A stretch of DNA of 28,257 bases, taken from contig CAMFEL010000006.1 of NCBI GenBank assembly GCA_945949385.1, forward strand, positions 1 to 28,257. The letters are read 5' to 3'. The translations under genes were made by a program, and so were the position numbers. Source of the stretch: an uncultured Clostridia bacterium (GTDB lineage: Bacteria; Bacillota; Clostridia; Oscillospirales; CAG-272). This document shows, piece by piece, positions 1 to 6,901 of this stretch (within the stretch, counting starts at the first letter, position 1; each line of letters begins with the position of its first letter). The notes under the pieces were generated by a model. That model saw only the letters and a list, made by a program, of their open reading frames with translations. It was not told the origin of the DNA and made no database searches.

Positions 1-59
1 CTATTTAAGTTTTTCGGGGTCTTGGGGTGCTTTTCTCTAAAAAGCACCCCGAGCGGGGC

Positions 60-241
60 GCGGGGCGGAGCTCTGCGTATGTACGGTGAGGCTCAGTTTT
101 CGCACAATACCTGCGAGTGAGATAATGCGGCGGCGTGCGCCTATGTCATGCCCATGGTTTTTGAGCCGTTTGTTTTTCCTTTCCTATTTAAGTTTTTCGG
201 GGTCTTGGGGTGCTTTTCTCAAAAAAGCACCCCGAGCGGGG
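60..241 (+). repeat. 182-bp exact direct repeat, first copy
   Basis: Bases 60-241 are identical by eye to bases 685-866 (offset 625). The segment covers the GC-rich tail of one unit, the whole approximately 110-bp spacer and the hairpin core of the next unit. Perfect identity over this length, while copy 3 carries several substitutions, points to a recent duplication or to gene conversion within the array. Confidence 0.85.
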
Positions 242-244
242 TGA

Positions 245-268
245 GGGTCTCCGTCTCGACGGAGACCC
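245..268. repeat. GC-rich palindromic hairpin inside repeat copy 2
   Basis: GGGTCTCCGTC and GACGGAGACCC are perfect complements separated by two bases. They form a stem of nine or more base pairs once a sterically possible loop is allowed. The hairpin occurs only in the second unit of the array and has no T-tract on either side, so it is not a standard intrinsic terminator. Confidence 0.7.
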
Positions 269-684
269 GGGCGGAGCCCTGCGTGAATTATGCTGGGTGG
301 GGGGAGTCCTGCGTGAATTAAGTGGAGAGCCGTGCTGTGCTCTGCGGGGGATAAGGCGGGAGTGTGGGTCTATGGCATTTTTTAATTTGTTGCTATATCT
401 GTTCCTTTAACCTATTTAAGTTTTTCGGGGTCTTGGGGTGCTTTTCTAAAAAAAGCACCCCAAGCGGGGTGCGGAGCGGAGCTCTGCGTATGTACGGTGA
501 GGCTCAGTTTTTGCACAATACCTGCGAGTGAGATAATGCGGCGGCGTGCACCTTTGGCTTGCTATGGTTTTCGAGCCGTCTGTTTTTTTCTCTTATTTAA
601 GTTTTTCGGGGTCTTGGGGTGCTTTTCTCAAAAAGCACCCCGAGCGGGGCGCGGGGCGGCGCCCCCGTATATGACAAACTGGGT

Positions 685-866
685 GCGGGGCGGAGCTCTG
701 CGTATGTACGGTGAGGCTCAGTTTTCGCACAATACCTGCGAGTGAGATAATGCGGCGGCGTGCGCCTATGTCATGCCCATGGTTTTTGAGCCGTTTGTTT
801 TTCCTTTCCTATTTAAGTTTTTCGGGGTCTTGGGGTGCTTTTCTCAAAAAAGCACCCCGAGCGGGG
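685..866 (+). repeat. 182-bp exact direct repeat, second copy
   Basis: This is the second member of the 182-bp identical pair, the other being 60-241. The flanking sequence differs on both sides: an additional tract ATATGACAAACTGGGTGCGG occurs just before this copy (669-688), and the same tract recurs after it at 885-904. Confidence 0.85.
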
Positions 867-1006
867 CGCGGGGCAGAGCCCCCGCATATGACAAACTGGG
901 TGCGGGGCGGAGCCCTGCGTGAATTAGGCGGCGCCCCGGCGGCGTCCCGCATTGTCCGGCGGGGATGTGATGGGGAGCACGGCTTCGGGGTGCGGAGAGC
1001 CCATGA

Positions 1007-1053
1007 GAAAATAAACCGGCAGGATTGCGTAGCAATCCTGCCGGTTTATTTTC
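1007..1053 (-). terminator. Intrinsic terminator of nrdDG
   Basis: A perfect 22-bp stem (1007-1028 with 1032-1053) closes a three-base GTA loop. The base of the stem reads TTTATTTTC on the minus strand, supplying the U-rich tail. The stem includes two bases of the nrdG stop codon (TGA at 1054-1052), so the gene ends directly in its terminator. The AT-rich base is symmetrical, so it could also stop transcription coming from the left. Confidence 0.85.
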
Positions 1054-1585
1054 AGTATCGTTTGCCTTCGTTTTCACTTCCGGCGCCGTATATTACGCAG
1101 CCTTTTTTCATATCAATGACTCTCTGATTTGAGGAGCCGCGGAACAAAAGCCGCAGATCTTTTTTTTCTTCAATAAATTCACCGTCAACCAGAACATCTA
1201 TAAGCGACAGAAGCTCTTCTGTGGCGCCGCAGAAGTGGGAGCCGCCGGGCACAAGGTCTTTTTCAAGAGTGCAGCCTGTGTAGCACCATATGCTCTTATC
1301 GGGGTAAATGCTGCGCACTCTGCGCACAAAGGGCAGCAGTGCCGCCTGATTTTCAGGCTCCATAGGCTCTCCGCCCAAAAGCGTCAGCCCGTTTATATAA
1401 GAGGGTGCCAGAGCATCAAGCAGCTCTTTTTCCGTTTCCTCGGTAAAGGGCTCTCCGTAGCCGAAATCCCATGTGTCCGAGTTGAAACAGCCCTTGCAAT
1501 GCCGCCTGCAGCCGGAGACGAACAGAGTTACCCTCACCCCGACTCCGTCTGCGATGTCGGTCTTTTTTATATTGCCGTAATTCAT
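1052..1585 (-). CDS. nrdG: Anaerobic ribonucleotide reductase activating protein
   Basis: This 177-residue radical-SAM activase installs the glycyl radical on NrdD, using S-adenosylmethionine and a [4Fe-4S] cluster in the cytoplasm. The N-terminal region carries the cluster motif CRRHCKGC (CX3CX2C) after an ADGVGVRVTLFVSGC stretch. A GGEP SAM-binding motif follows near residue 72. Length and motif order match the NrdG family. The gene begins 21 bases after the nrdD stop codon on the same strand, so the two are cotranscribed, as is usual for this pair. The stop codon is embedded in the terminator hairpin. The assignment is secure from motifs plus context. Confidence 0.95.
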   Translation of the reverse strand: MNYGNIKKTDIADGVGVRVTLFVSGCRRHCKGCFNSDTWDFGYGEPFTEETEKELLDALAPSYINGLTLLGGEPMEPENQAALLPFVRRVRSIYPDKSIWCYTGCTLEKDLVPGGSHFCGATEELLSLIDVLVDGEFIEEKKDLRLLFRGSSNQRVIDMKKGCVIYGAGSENEGKRY

Positions 1586-1606
1586 TTGTGTATGTGCGCG
1601 GTCGGC

Positions 1607-3805
1607 TTACAGATGAAGCACGCGATCCTTTATTTCCTGCGTGCGTCCCTGGTTCCAATACTGGGTGCCGATGTAACCGCAGGTGCGGCGCGCCACATTC
1701 ATGGTGTCCTGATCCCGGTTTCCGCACTGGGGGCAAGTCCAGACCAGCTTGCCGTCTTCCTCGCGTATCTCTATCTCGCCGTCCCAGCCGCACTTCTGGC
1801 AGTAGTCGCTCTTGGTATTAAGCTCGGCGTAGATAATATTGTCGTAAATAAAGCGGATAACCTGCATAACGGCTTCAAGGTTGCTCTGCATATCGGGCAC
1901 TTCAACATAGCTTATGGCGCCGCCGGGAGACAGCTTCTGGAACTGAGACTCAAAGGCAAGCTTTGTAAATGCGTCTATTTTTTCCGTTACATGGACATGG
2001 TAGGAGTTGGTGATATATCCCTTATCCGTAATGCCGGGGATTACGCCGAAGCGCTTCTGCAGGCATTTTGCAAACTTGTAGGTGGTGGACTCAAGAGGAG
2101 TGCCGTATATGGAATAGTCGATATTCTCTTCCTTTTTCCACTGGTTGCATTTGTCGTTCATGTGCTGCATGACCTGAAGGGCAAAGGGGGTAGCTTCGGG
2201 GTCGGTGTGGCTCTTGCCGGTCATATACTTAACACACTCGTAAAGTCCCGCATATCCCAGAGAAATGGTGGAGTAGCCGTTAAACAGCAGCTTATCGATA
2301 GGCTCGCCCTTTTCAAGACGCGCACATGCGCCGTACTGCCAGAGAATGGGCGCCGAGTCGGACAGGGTGCCTTTAAGTCTGTTGTGACGGTACTGCAAAG
2401 CGCGGTGGCAAAGTTCCAGCCTTTCGTCAAATATCTCCCAAAAGCTGCTCATATTTCCGCCGGAGGACAGGGCAACATCGGGCAGGTTGATGGTGACGAC
2501 GCCCTGGTTGAAGCGTCCGTAATATCTGTGCTTGCCGGGCTCGTAGTTGCCGGCATTGGCAATGTTGCCGATACCTGCGTCGGTAAAGCGGTCGGGGGTA
2601 AGGAAGGAGCGGCAGCCCATGCAGGGATACACATCGCCTTTAAGCTCGATCATCTTCTTTGCGGAGATATAGTCGGGCACCATACGGCGGGCGGTACACT
2701 TTGCGGCAAGCTCGGTCAGGTAGTAGTAAGGAGCGTCGGGGGTGATGGTCTCCTCCTCAAGCGCGTATATGAGTTTGGGGAAGGCGGGGGTGACCCACAC
2801 GCCCTTCTCGTTCTTTACTCCCTGATAGCGCTGAAGCAGAGTTTCCTCGATTATAAGCGCCAAGTCCTTTTTCTCCTGCTCGTTCTTGGCTTCACCCAGA
2901 TACATAAAGACGGTGACAAAGGGAGCCTGGCCGTTGGTGGTAAGCAGAGTGACCACCTGGTACTGTATGGTCTGTACGCCGCGGCGAACCTCCTCGCGAA
3001 GCCTTTCCTCCACAACGCGGCTGATCTTTTCCTCGTCGGGGGCGGCTCCCAGCTCTTTCATTTCCTCTTCAACCTGGCGGCGGATCTTCTTTCTCGAAAC
3101 ATCCACAAAGGGAGCAAGATGAGCGAGAGATATGGACTGACCGCCGTACTGATTGGAGGCTACCTGTGCGATTATCTGTGTGGCAATGTTGCAGGCGGTG
3201 CTGAAGCTGTGGGGGCGCTCAATGAGAGTGCCGGTGATAACTGTGCCGTTCTGCAGCATATCCTCAAGGTTTATAAGGTCGCAGTTGTGCATATGCTGTG
3301 CGAAATAATCGGAATCGTGGAAATGGATAATGCCCTCGTTATGGGCGTCAACGATGTCCTTGGGCAGCAGTATGCGGTTGGTAATGTCTCTGGACACCTC
3401 TCCTGCCATATAGTCGCGCTGAGTGGAGTTTACAACGGGGTTTTTATTGGAGTTTTCCTGCTTTGCCTCCTCGTTGTTGCACTCTATAAGACTGAGTATC
3501 TTGTCGTCGGTGGTATTGGACTGGCGGACAAGGGCGCGTGTGTAGCGGTAGGTGATGTAGCTTTTTGCCACTTCATAGGCGCCGTGTGCCATTATATGCT
3601 TTTCCACCATATCCTGCACTTCCTCCACACTGGGGGAGCGGCCAAGCTGCTCGCAGGAAAGGACTACGTTTTCGGAAATGCGCTGTATCTGCATGGGGGT
3701 CATCTGAATGCTTTTGTCAACGGTTTCGTTGGCTTTGGTTATGGCCGTCACTATTTTTTCAATATTAAATACCGCTTCCGAGCCGTTGCGCTTTATTATT
3801 TTCAT
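1607..3805 (-). CDS. nrdD: Anaerobic ribonucleoside-triphosphate reductase, class III
   Basis: This enzyme reduces ribonucleoside triphosphates to deoxyribonucleotides without oxygen, using a glycyl radical made by NrdG. The product is 732 residues. An N-terminal ATP-cone (from MKIIKRNGSEAVF, residues 1 to about 90) gives allosteric control. The central region includes a PCMGCR cysteine motif in the catalytic barrel. The C-terminus has two CXXC pairs (CQKC, CPQC) that bind zinc, then RRTCGYIG with the expected glycyl-radical glycine near residue 710. I chose the ATG at 3805 because GAGAGG lies just upstream. The longer reading from 3841 would put its start codon inside the -10 box. Promoter and NrdR-like sites precede the gene. 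This indicates an anaerobic lifestyle. Confidence 0.96.
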   Translation of the reverse strand: MKIIKRNGSEAVFNIEKIVTAITKANETVDKSIQMTPMQIQRISENVVLSCEQLGRSPSVEEVQDMVEKHIMAHGAYEVAKSYITYRYTRALVRQSNTTDDKILSLIECNNEEAKQENSNKNPVVNSTQRDYMAGEVSRDITNRILLPKDIVDAHNEGIIHFHDSDYFAQHMHNCDLINLEDMLQNGTVITGTLIERPHSFSTACNIATQIIAQVASNQYGGQSISLAHLAPFVDVSRKKIRRQVEEEMKELGAAPDEEKISRVVEERLREEVRRGVQTIQYQVVTLLTTNGQAPFVTVFMYLGEAKNEQEKKDLALIIEETLLQRYQGVKNEKGVWVTPAFPKLIYALEEETITPDAPYYYLTELAAKCTARRMVPDYISAKKMIELKGDVYPCMGCRSFLTPDRFTDAGIGNIANAGNYEPGKHRYYGRFNQGVVTINLPDVALSSGGNMSSFWEIFDERLELCHRALQYRHNRLKGTLSDSAPILWQYGACARLEKGEPIDKLLFNGYSTISLGYAGLYECVKYMTGKSHTDPEATPFALQVMQHMNDKCNQWKKEENIDYSIYGTPLESTTYKFAKCLQKRFGVIPGITDKGYITNSYHVHVTEKIDAFTKLAFESQFQKLSPGGAISYVEVPDMQSNLEAVMQVIRFIYDNIIYAELNTKSDYCQKCGWDGEIEIREEDGKLVWTCPQCGNRDQDTMNVARRTCGYIGTQYWNQGRTQEIKDRVLHL

Positions 3806-3840
3806 ATCCGGTACCTCTCGTAATTTCGTGATGTATGCCA

Positions 3841-3869
3841 ATTATAGCATATTATTTTCATTTTGTCTA
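3841..3869 (-). promoter_or_regulatory. Promoter of nrdDG
   Basis: Read on the minus strand, TAGACA (3869-3864) and a perfect TATAAT (3846-3841) are separated by 17 bp. Transcription should start around 3834, about 30 bases before the chosen nrdD start codon. Confidence 0.8.
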
Positions 3870-3879
3870 TATCTTGTTG
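3864..3879. promoter_or_regulatory. NrdR-box-like site overlapping the -35
   Basis: The sequence TGTCTATATCTTGTTG matches 10 of 16 positions of the published NrdR consensus acaCwAtATaTwGtgt, including the core CTATAT-TTGT. It overlaps the -35 hexamer of the nrdD promoter, a position suited to repression. It is the weaker of the pair; the partner site begins 32 bp further upstream. Confidence 0.6.
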
Positions 3880-3895
3880 CAAAAAAATTAAAATT

Positions 3896-3911
3896 ATACT
3901 GTATATTGTGT
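3896..3911. promoter_or_regulatory. NrdR-box-like site upstream of the -35
   Basis: The sequence ATACTGTATATTGTGT matches 14 of 16 positions of the NrdR consensus acaCwAtATaTwGtgt. It starts 32 bp from the promoter-proximal site, three helical turns, which is the pairing known for NrdR operators upstream of ribonucleotide reductase operons. No nrdR gene lies in the window. Confidence 0.7.
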
Positions 3912-3947
3912 TTTTTGTGATTTTTCACCAAATATGAAATTGATATG

Positions 3948-3991
3948 TTTTTCGGTTTTCTCCCTTGTGATACGGGGAGAAAACCGAAAAA
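3948..3991. terminator. Long AT-flanked hairpin, possible bidirectional terminator
   Basis: A 17-bp perfect stem (3948-3964 with 3975-3991) closes a ten-base loop. Its base is A:T, so it provides a T-run on either strand. On the minus strand it follows directly on another terminator hairpin and would act as a backup for the carboxypeptidase operon. Confidence 0.7.
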
Positions 3992-4016
3992 AAGCGCGGA
4001 GCGCACAGCGCTCCGC
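3987..4016 (-). terminator. Intrinsic terminator of the metY-to-carboxypeptidase operon
   Basis: On the minus strand GCGGAGCG (4016-4009) pairs with CGCTCCGC (4003-3996) around a five-base loop. This is followed by GC and seven T residues (3993-3987). It is a canonical intrinsic terminator about 70 bases after the stop codon of the carboxypeptidase homologue, and it separates that operon from the nrdD promoter. Confidence 0.85.
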
Positions 4017-4084
4017 AAACGATGATTTTCTATATATTGTGCTGTATATTGCGCTGCCGTGTCCCGGGGACGGAAAGAATTTTC

Positions 4085-5425
4085 TTATCTGAATTTTGAA
4101 TTCTTCCGGTGCCAGCGCATAAATGCCGAACCGAAAATATATACGACGGCAAGCACTACGGCGGCGATTACCGCCGCGATAAACACGCGGCTTTTTGTAA
4201 ACTGCTTTATTTTGTAAAGTCCGTACAGAAGGTCGCTGCGGCTGATATCGGCGGTGGTGATAAGCTCCGATTTGCCTATAAGCACGCTGTTTTCGCTGTT
4301 TCCGTTTTCATGGTAGGTGGCAAAGACCCAGCCTACGGACTCTCCCTTTTCAATAGGCGCCTGAAGCTCTTTCGAATCAGTGCTCCATGTAAGGGAGATC
4401 TCCTTGTCAATATCCGTATCAGCCGGCAGGTATATGCGCAGGGAATCCTTTGATACAAGAGTTACATAGTCTACTCCGTTGGCAAGGGTCACGGGTATCT
4501 CGCATATGGTTTGCTCCGGTGACAGCACATCTACATATACATATGCTTCAAATGCCCAGTCCAGCAGATTTTTGACGTTTACATAGGAATATACGGTGTC
4601 TTCCTCCGCCTGGGCGTCCATAACTACTGCCAGGTATGTAAGGGTGTTGCCGTCTACCTCGCTTGAGGCGGTGGTGACTACGCAATAGCCCGCTTCGTAG
4701 GTGCTTCCGGCGTTCATACCCCTTGCTTTATCGTAGTAGTAGCTGTCCTCGTAGTACAGGGACAGCAGGCAGTTGCGATTATAAACGATGTAGGACTGGC
4801 GGGTATTTGTTGCTTCCATAGTCCATTTCAGCGCCCCTGCAAAATCCATAAAGGAGGGCACCGATTTGTAGGCGTACAGGGCAATGGCGCAGGTGTCCTT
4901 TGCCGTGGTGGTCATATTTTCGTCGTGGATGCCGGTGGGGTTTGTATATACCGTGTTGTATGCGCCTATCTCATCGGAGGCGGCCTTTGCGTTCATCATC
5001 TGAACGAAATCACGGGAGCTGCCCGCCACCGTATAGGCAAGGGCATAGGCGGCGTCGTTTGCGCCGTACACCAGCATTGCGCCGAGCAAATCTTTTACCG
5101 TGACCTGCTCTCCCACGGTAAGCTTTACATTGTTGCCCGACACCTCGGAAAGCATTTCGGAGGTTATGGTCACCTTTTCGTCAAGCCGGTCTCCCAGCGC
5201 TTCCAGCGCCACTATTCCGGTCATTATTTTGACGGTGGAGGTGGGGTACACCTTTTCTTCGGGGTTGTATGTATATATTGCTTGGGAGTTTTCTATATTG
5301 TAAAGATATGCCGAGGCGGCGTTCTTTATCTCCGGGGCATCAACAGCTCCCGTCGGTACGGCGAAAGCCGCCGCAAGGGAGGATACGGTAACTGCCGCAA
5401 GCAGCAGAGATATGAGCTTTTTCAA
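4085..5425 (-). CDS. D-alanyl-D-alanine carboxypeptidase-like protein with altered motifs
   Basis: This is a homologue of S11 peptidases (DacA/DacF), which trim the terminal D-Ala from peptidoglycan side chains outside the membrane. A signal peptide (KKLISLLLAAVTVSSLAAAFA) is followed by the peptidase domain and a C-terminal membrane anchor (VFIAAVIAAVVLAVVYIFG) with a basic tail. The SxxK motif is intact as STVK (Ser63, Lys66). The usual SxN reads GAN (121-123), and the usual KTG reads NAG (238-240) within GMNAGSTYEAGYC. Activity is therefore doubtful; a binding or regulatory role is possible. I prefer the TTG start at 5425 because AAAGGA lies nine bases upstream; an ATG at 5458 lacks a good ribosome binding site. 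The gene follows ribF closely. Confidence 0.85.
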   Translation of the reverse strand: MKKLISLLLAAVTVSSLAAAFAVPTGAVDAPEIKNAASAYLYNIENSQAIYTYNPEEKVYPTSTVKIMTGIVALEALGDRLDEKVTITSEMLSEVSGNNVKLTVGEQVTVKDLLGAMLVYGANDAAYALAYTVAGSSRDFVQMMNAKAASDEIGAYNTVYTNPTGIHDENMTTTAKDTCAIALYAYKSVPSFMDFAGALKWTMEATNTRQSYIVYNRNCLLSLYYEDSYYYDKARGMNAGSTYEAGYCVVTTASSEVDGNTLTYLAVVMDAQAEEDTVYSYVNVKNLLDWAFEAYVYVDVLSPEQTICEIPVTLANGVDYVTLVSKDSLRIYLPADTDIDKEISLTWSTDSKELQAPIEKGESVGWVFATYHENGNSENSVLIGKSELITTADISRSDLLYGLYKIKQFTKSRVFIAAVIAAVVLAVVYIFGSAFMRWHRKNSKFR

Positions 5426-5473
5426 AACTGTTTTTCCTTTCGGTCTGTTATGCGCCATGCGCTTTGACGGCGT

Positions 5474-6409
5474 TTATCCGCCGTACATGGCGCCGAAATA
5501 TTCTTTTGTATCTTCGGCGTCGCGCAGTATCTGAGTGCGCAGCTCCTCTACGGAGGAAAAGCGCTTTTCGTCCCGTATGCGCCTGTAGAAATCTACTTTT
5601 ATTTCCTTACCGTAGAGAATTCCGCTGTAATCTATTATGTGCGTTTCGCAGTTTACACGCCCGTCGCAGGAGACCGTAGGTCTTGTTCCTATATTGGCAA
5701 CGCCCAGGAACAGATCCTCTCCCACCTTGACGGTGCAGGCGTAGATGCCCCGTTTAGGGATAATATGTCCGTCGGGAAAGTCCTGATTTATGGTGGGTAT
5801 GCCGATGCGTCTGCCAAGCTGCTGCCCGCGCACCACGGGAAAGCATATGGAGAAGGGATGTCCCGACAAATCGTAGGCGCCGTCCATATCCCCCTCTGAA
5901 ATAAGCTCCCGTATTATGCTTGAGGAAATAATATGTCCTTTTCCGGTGACGGGGCTCATTACGGTGCAGTCTATGCCGCAGCTTTGCAAAAGGTCTTTAA
6001 GCTGTGCCGCGTCTCCTGTGCCGCCCTTGCCGAAACGGAAGTTGAAGCCGCATATAACGGTGGCGGCCTTCAGGCGTTTTGTGAGATAATTCAGGGCAAA
6101 ATCGCGGCTTGTCATATCTCTGACGCGCTCAAAGTCCTCGAAAACCGCATAGTCCAGACCGTACTCGGCGAAAAGCTCAAGCTTTGCCTGCATATCCGTT
6201 ATGTAGGGAGCGGATATTACGGGCTTTGCAAGGGTGGTAAAGGTCCAGGCGACGCTTGCTGCGGCCTTTTTGTTTTTTACATCGTCTCGGGCGGAGTCAA
6301 ACAGCTTCTGATGACCGCGGTGAACGCCGTCGAAATTACCGAGAGCCACGGCGCAGCCCTCCGGCAGCGCGGAAAGCTCCCGCCTCTCGGGCAGCTTGTA
6401 AATTTTCAA
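5474..6409 (-). CDS. ribF: Bifunctional riboflavin kinase / FAD synthetase
   Basis: The product converts riboflavin to FMN and then FAD in the cytoplasm. It is 311 residues, normal for the family. The N-terminal adenylyltransferase domain shows GNFDGVHRGHQ (residues 23-33), GFNFRFGKGGTGD and SSSIIRELISEGD. The C-terminal riboflavin-kinase domain shows GIPTINQDFP and KRGIYACTV. The start is TTG at 6409, preceded by AAGGAG at a suitable distance; no nearby ATG fits. It sits 231 bases after ireB and just before the carboxypeptidase homologue on the same strand, so it is probably in the same transcript. ribF usually sits next to truB, which is absent here. Confidence 0.95.
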   Translation of the reverse strand: MKIYKLPERRELSALPEGCAVALGNFDGVHRGHQKLFDSARDDVKNKKAAASVAWTFTTLAKPVISAPYITDMQAKLELFAEYGLDYAVFEDFERVRDMTSRDFALNYLTKRLKAATVICGFNFRFGKGGTGDAAQLKDLLQSCGIDCTVMSPVTGKGHIISSSIIRELISEGDMDGAYDLSGHPFSICFPVVRGQQLGRRIGIPTINQDFPDGHIIPKRGIYACTVKVGEDLFLGVANIGTRPTVSCDGRVNCETHIIDYSGILYGKEIKVDFYRRIRDEKRFSSVEELRTQILRDAEDTKEYFGAMYGG

Positions 6410-6584
6410 AACGAAACTCCTTATGGGAAGAAGCCTTGGATGTCAGGGACTTTTGCGGTAAAACCGGTCGGGTCATACTGCGCGCCGCATATAAGCCGTG
6501 TCGGAACTGAAAAAACGGGCGCAGGCAAAAAGCGGGTCGGAGAGTGCGCACAAAAAGCGGGTAACGGCGCACGAAAAAGATGCC

Positions 6585-6606
6585 GCGGTGCAAAATGCAT
6601 TACCGC
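6585..6606 (-). terminator. Weak hairpin with T-run between ireB and ribF
   Basis: On the minus strand GCGGT and ACCGC form a five-base-pair stem (6606-6602 with 6589-6585), with a small inner GCA/TGC pairing. CGGCATC and five T residues follow (6578-6574). The stem is short and the T-run is displaced, so it may only attenuate transcription into ribF. The rest of the 231-bp gap has a perfect GCCGATCGGC palindrome near 6616-6625 and two AAAAAGCGGGT repeats. I see no clear promoter there. Confidence 0.3.
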
Positions 6607-6640
6607 TTGCTTTGCCGATCGGCAGTGTGTGGGCAAGCCG

Positions 6641-6901
6641 TCAGTCTATTCCCAGATAAGTCTTTACCAAAGCGCCCATAAGCTCGTCTCTGTCAATACG
6701 GCAGATAAGTGCTCTTGCGCTTTTGTGGTTGGTGATGTAAGTGGGGTCCTCGGAGAGGATATAGCCCACAAGCTGATTGATAGGGTCGTAGCCCTTTTCT
6801 CTCAGCGCCTGATACACGGTGCTGAGTATTCTTTTCATCTCCTGGTCTCTGTCGTCGTGAAGAGAGAAGGTCTGTGTTTTTGCATGAGGCTGTTCGCTCA
6901 T
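6641..6901 (-). CDS. ireB: IreB-family regulatory phosphoprotein (UPF0297)
   Basis: This small 86-residue protein matches the IreB/UPF0297 family of Firmicutes through the core REKGYDPINQLVGYILSEDP, the following YITNHKSARALI, and the C-terminal RDELMGALVKTYLG. In Enterococcus faecalis IreB is a substrate of the PASTA-domain kinase IreK and tunes cell-envelope stress and cephalosporin resistance. The kinase target is an N-terminal threonine; here Thr9 and Thr11 (TQTFSL) are candidates. The start overlaps the metA stop in an ATGA tetranucleotide, so translation is probably coupled. The usual neighbours of this gene (alaS upstream, ruvX downstream) are absent, which makes the position unusual. 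The family assignment is firm; the local role is unknown. Confidence 0.92.
   Translation of the reverse strand: MSEQPHAKTQTFSLHDDRDQEMKRILSTVYQALREKGYDPINQLVGYILSEDPTYITNHKSARALICRIDRDELMGALVKTYLGID

Larger units (their letters stand above)
1..950. repeat. Tandem array of five intergenic hairpin repeats, no gene seen
   Basis: Five copies of a unit beginning CTATTTAAGTTTTTCGGGGT start at about 1, 184, 412, 593 and 809 (periods 183, 228, 181 and 216). Each contains the inverted repeat GGGGTGCTTTT / AAAAGCACCCC, at 24-50, 207-233, 435-461, 616-641 and 832-858, followed by a GC-rich GAGCGGGG segment. Copies 1, 3 and 4 continue into a shared approximately 110-bp spacer; copies 2 and 5 have different tails. 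Small open frames cross the units, but their peptides are only translations of the repeat and have no convincing start or family match. The array lies just beyond the nrdG terminator, so it is downstream of that operon. I see no transposase, target-site duplication or CRISPR-like spacer pattern. Confidence 0.85.

Noticed and set aside
1..950. CRISPR array
   Set aside because: The units are about 180-230 bp, the conserved parts are far longer than CRISPR repeats, and the spacers are themselves repeated. No cas gene is present.
210..1127. Several small open frames of 60-140 codons in the repeat array
   Set aside because: Their peptides are translations of the repeated units, the frame differs among copies, and one runs into the nrdG terminator. 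They are treated as repeat DNA.
1235..3823. 862-residue open frame on the plus strand
   Set aside because: It is wholly antisense to nrdD and nrdG, whose motifs are unmistakable. The translated product has no domain pattern and no ribosome binding site. It arises from codon bias.
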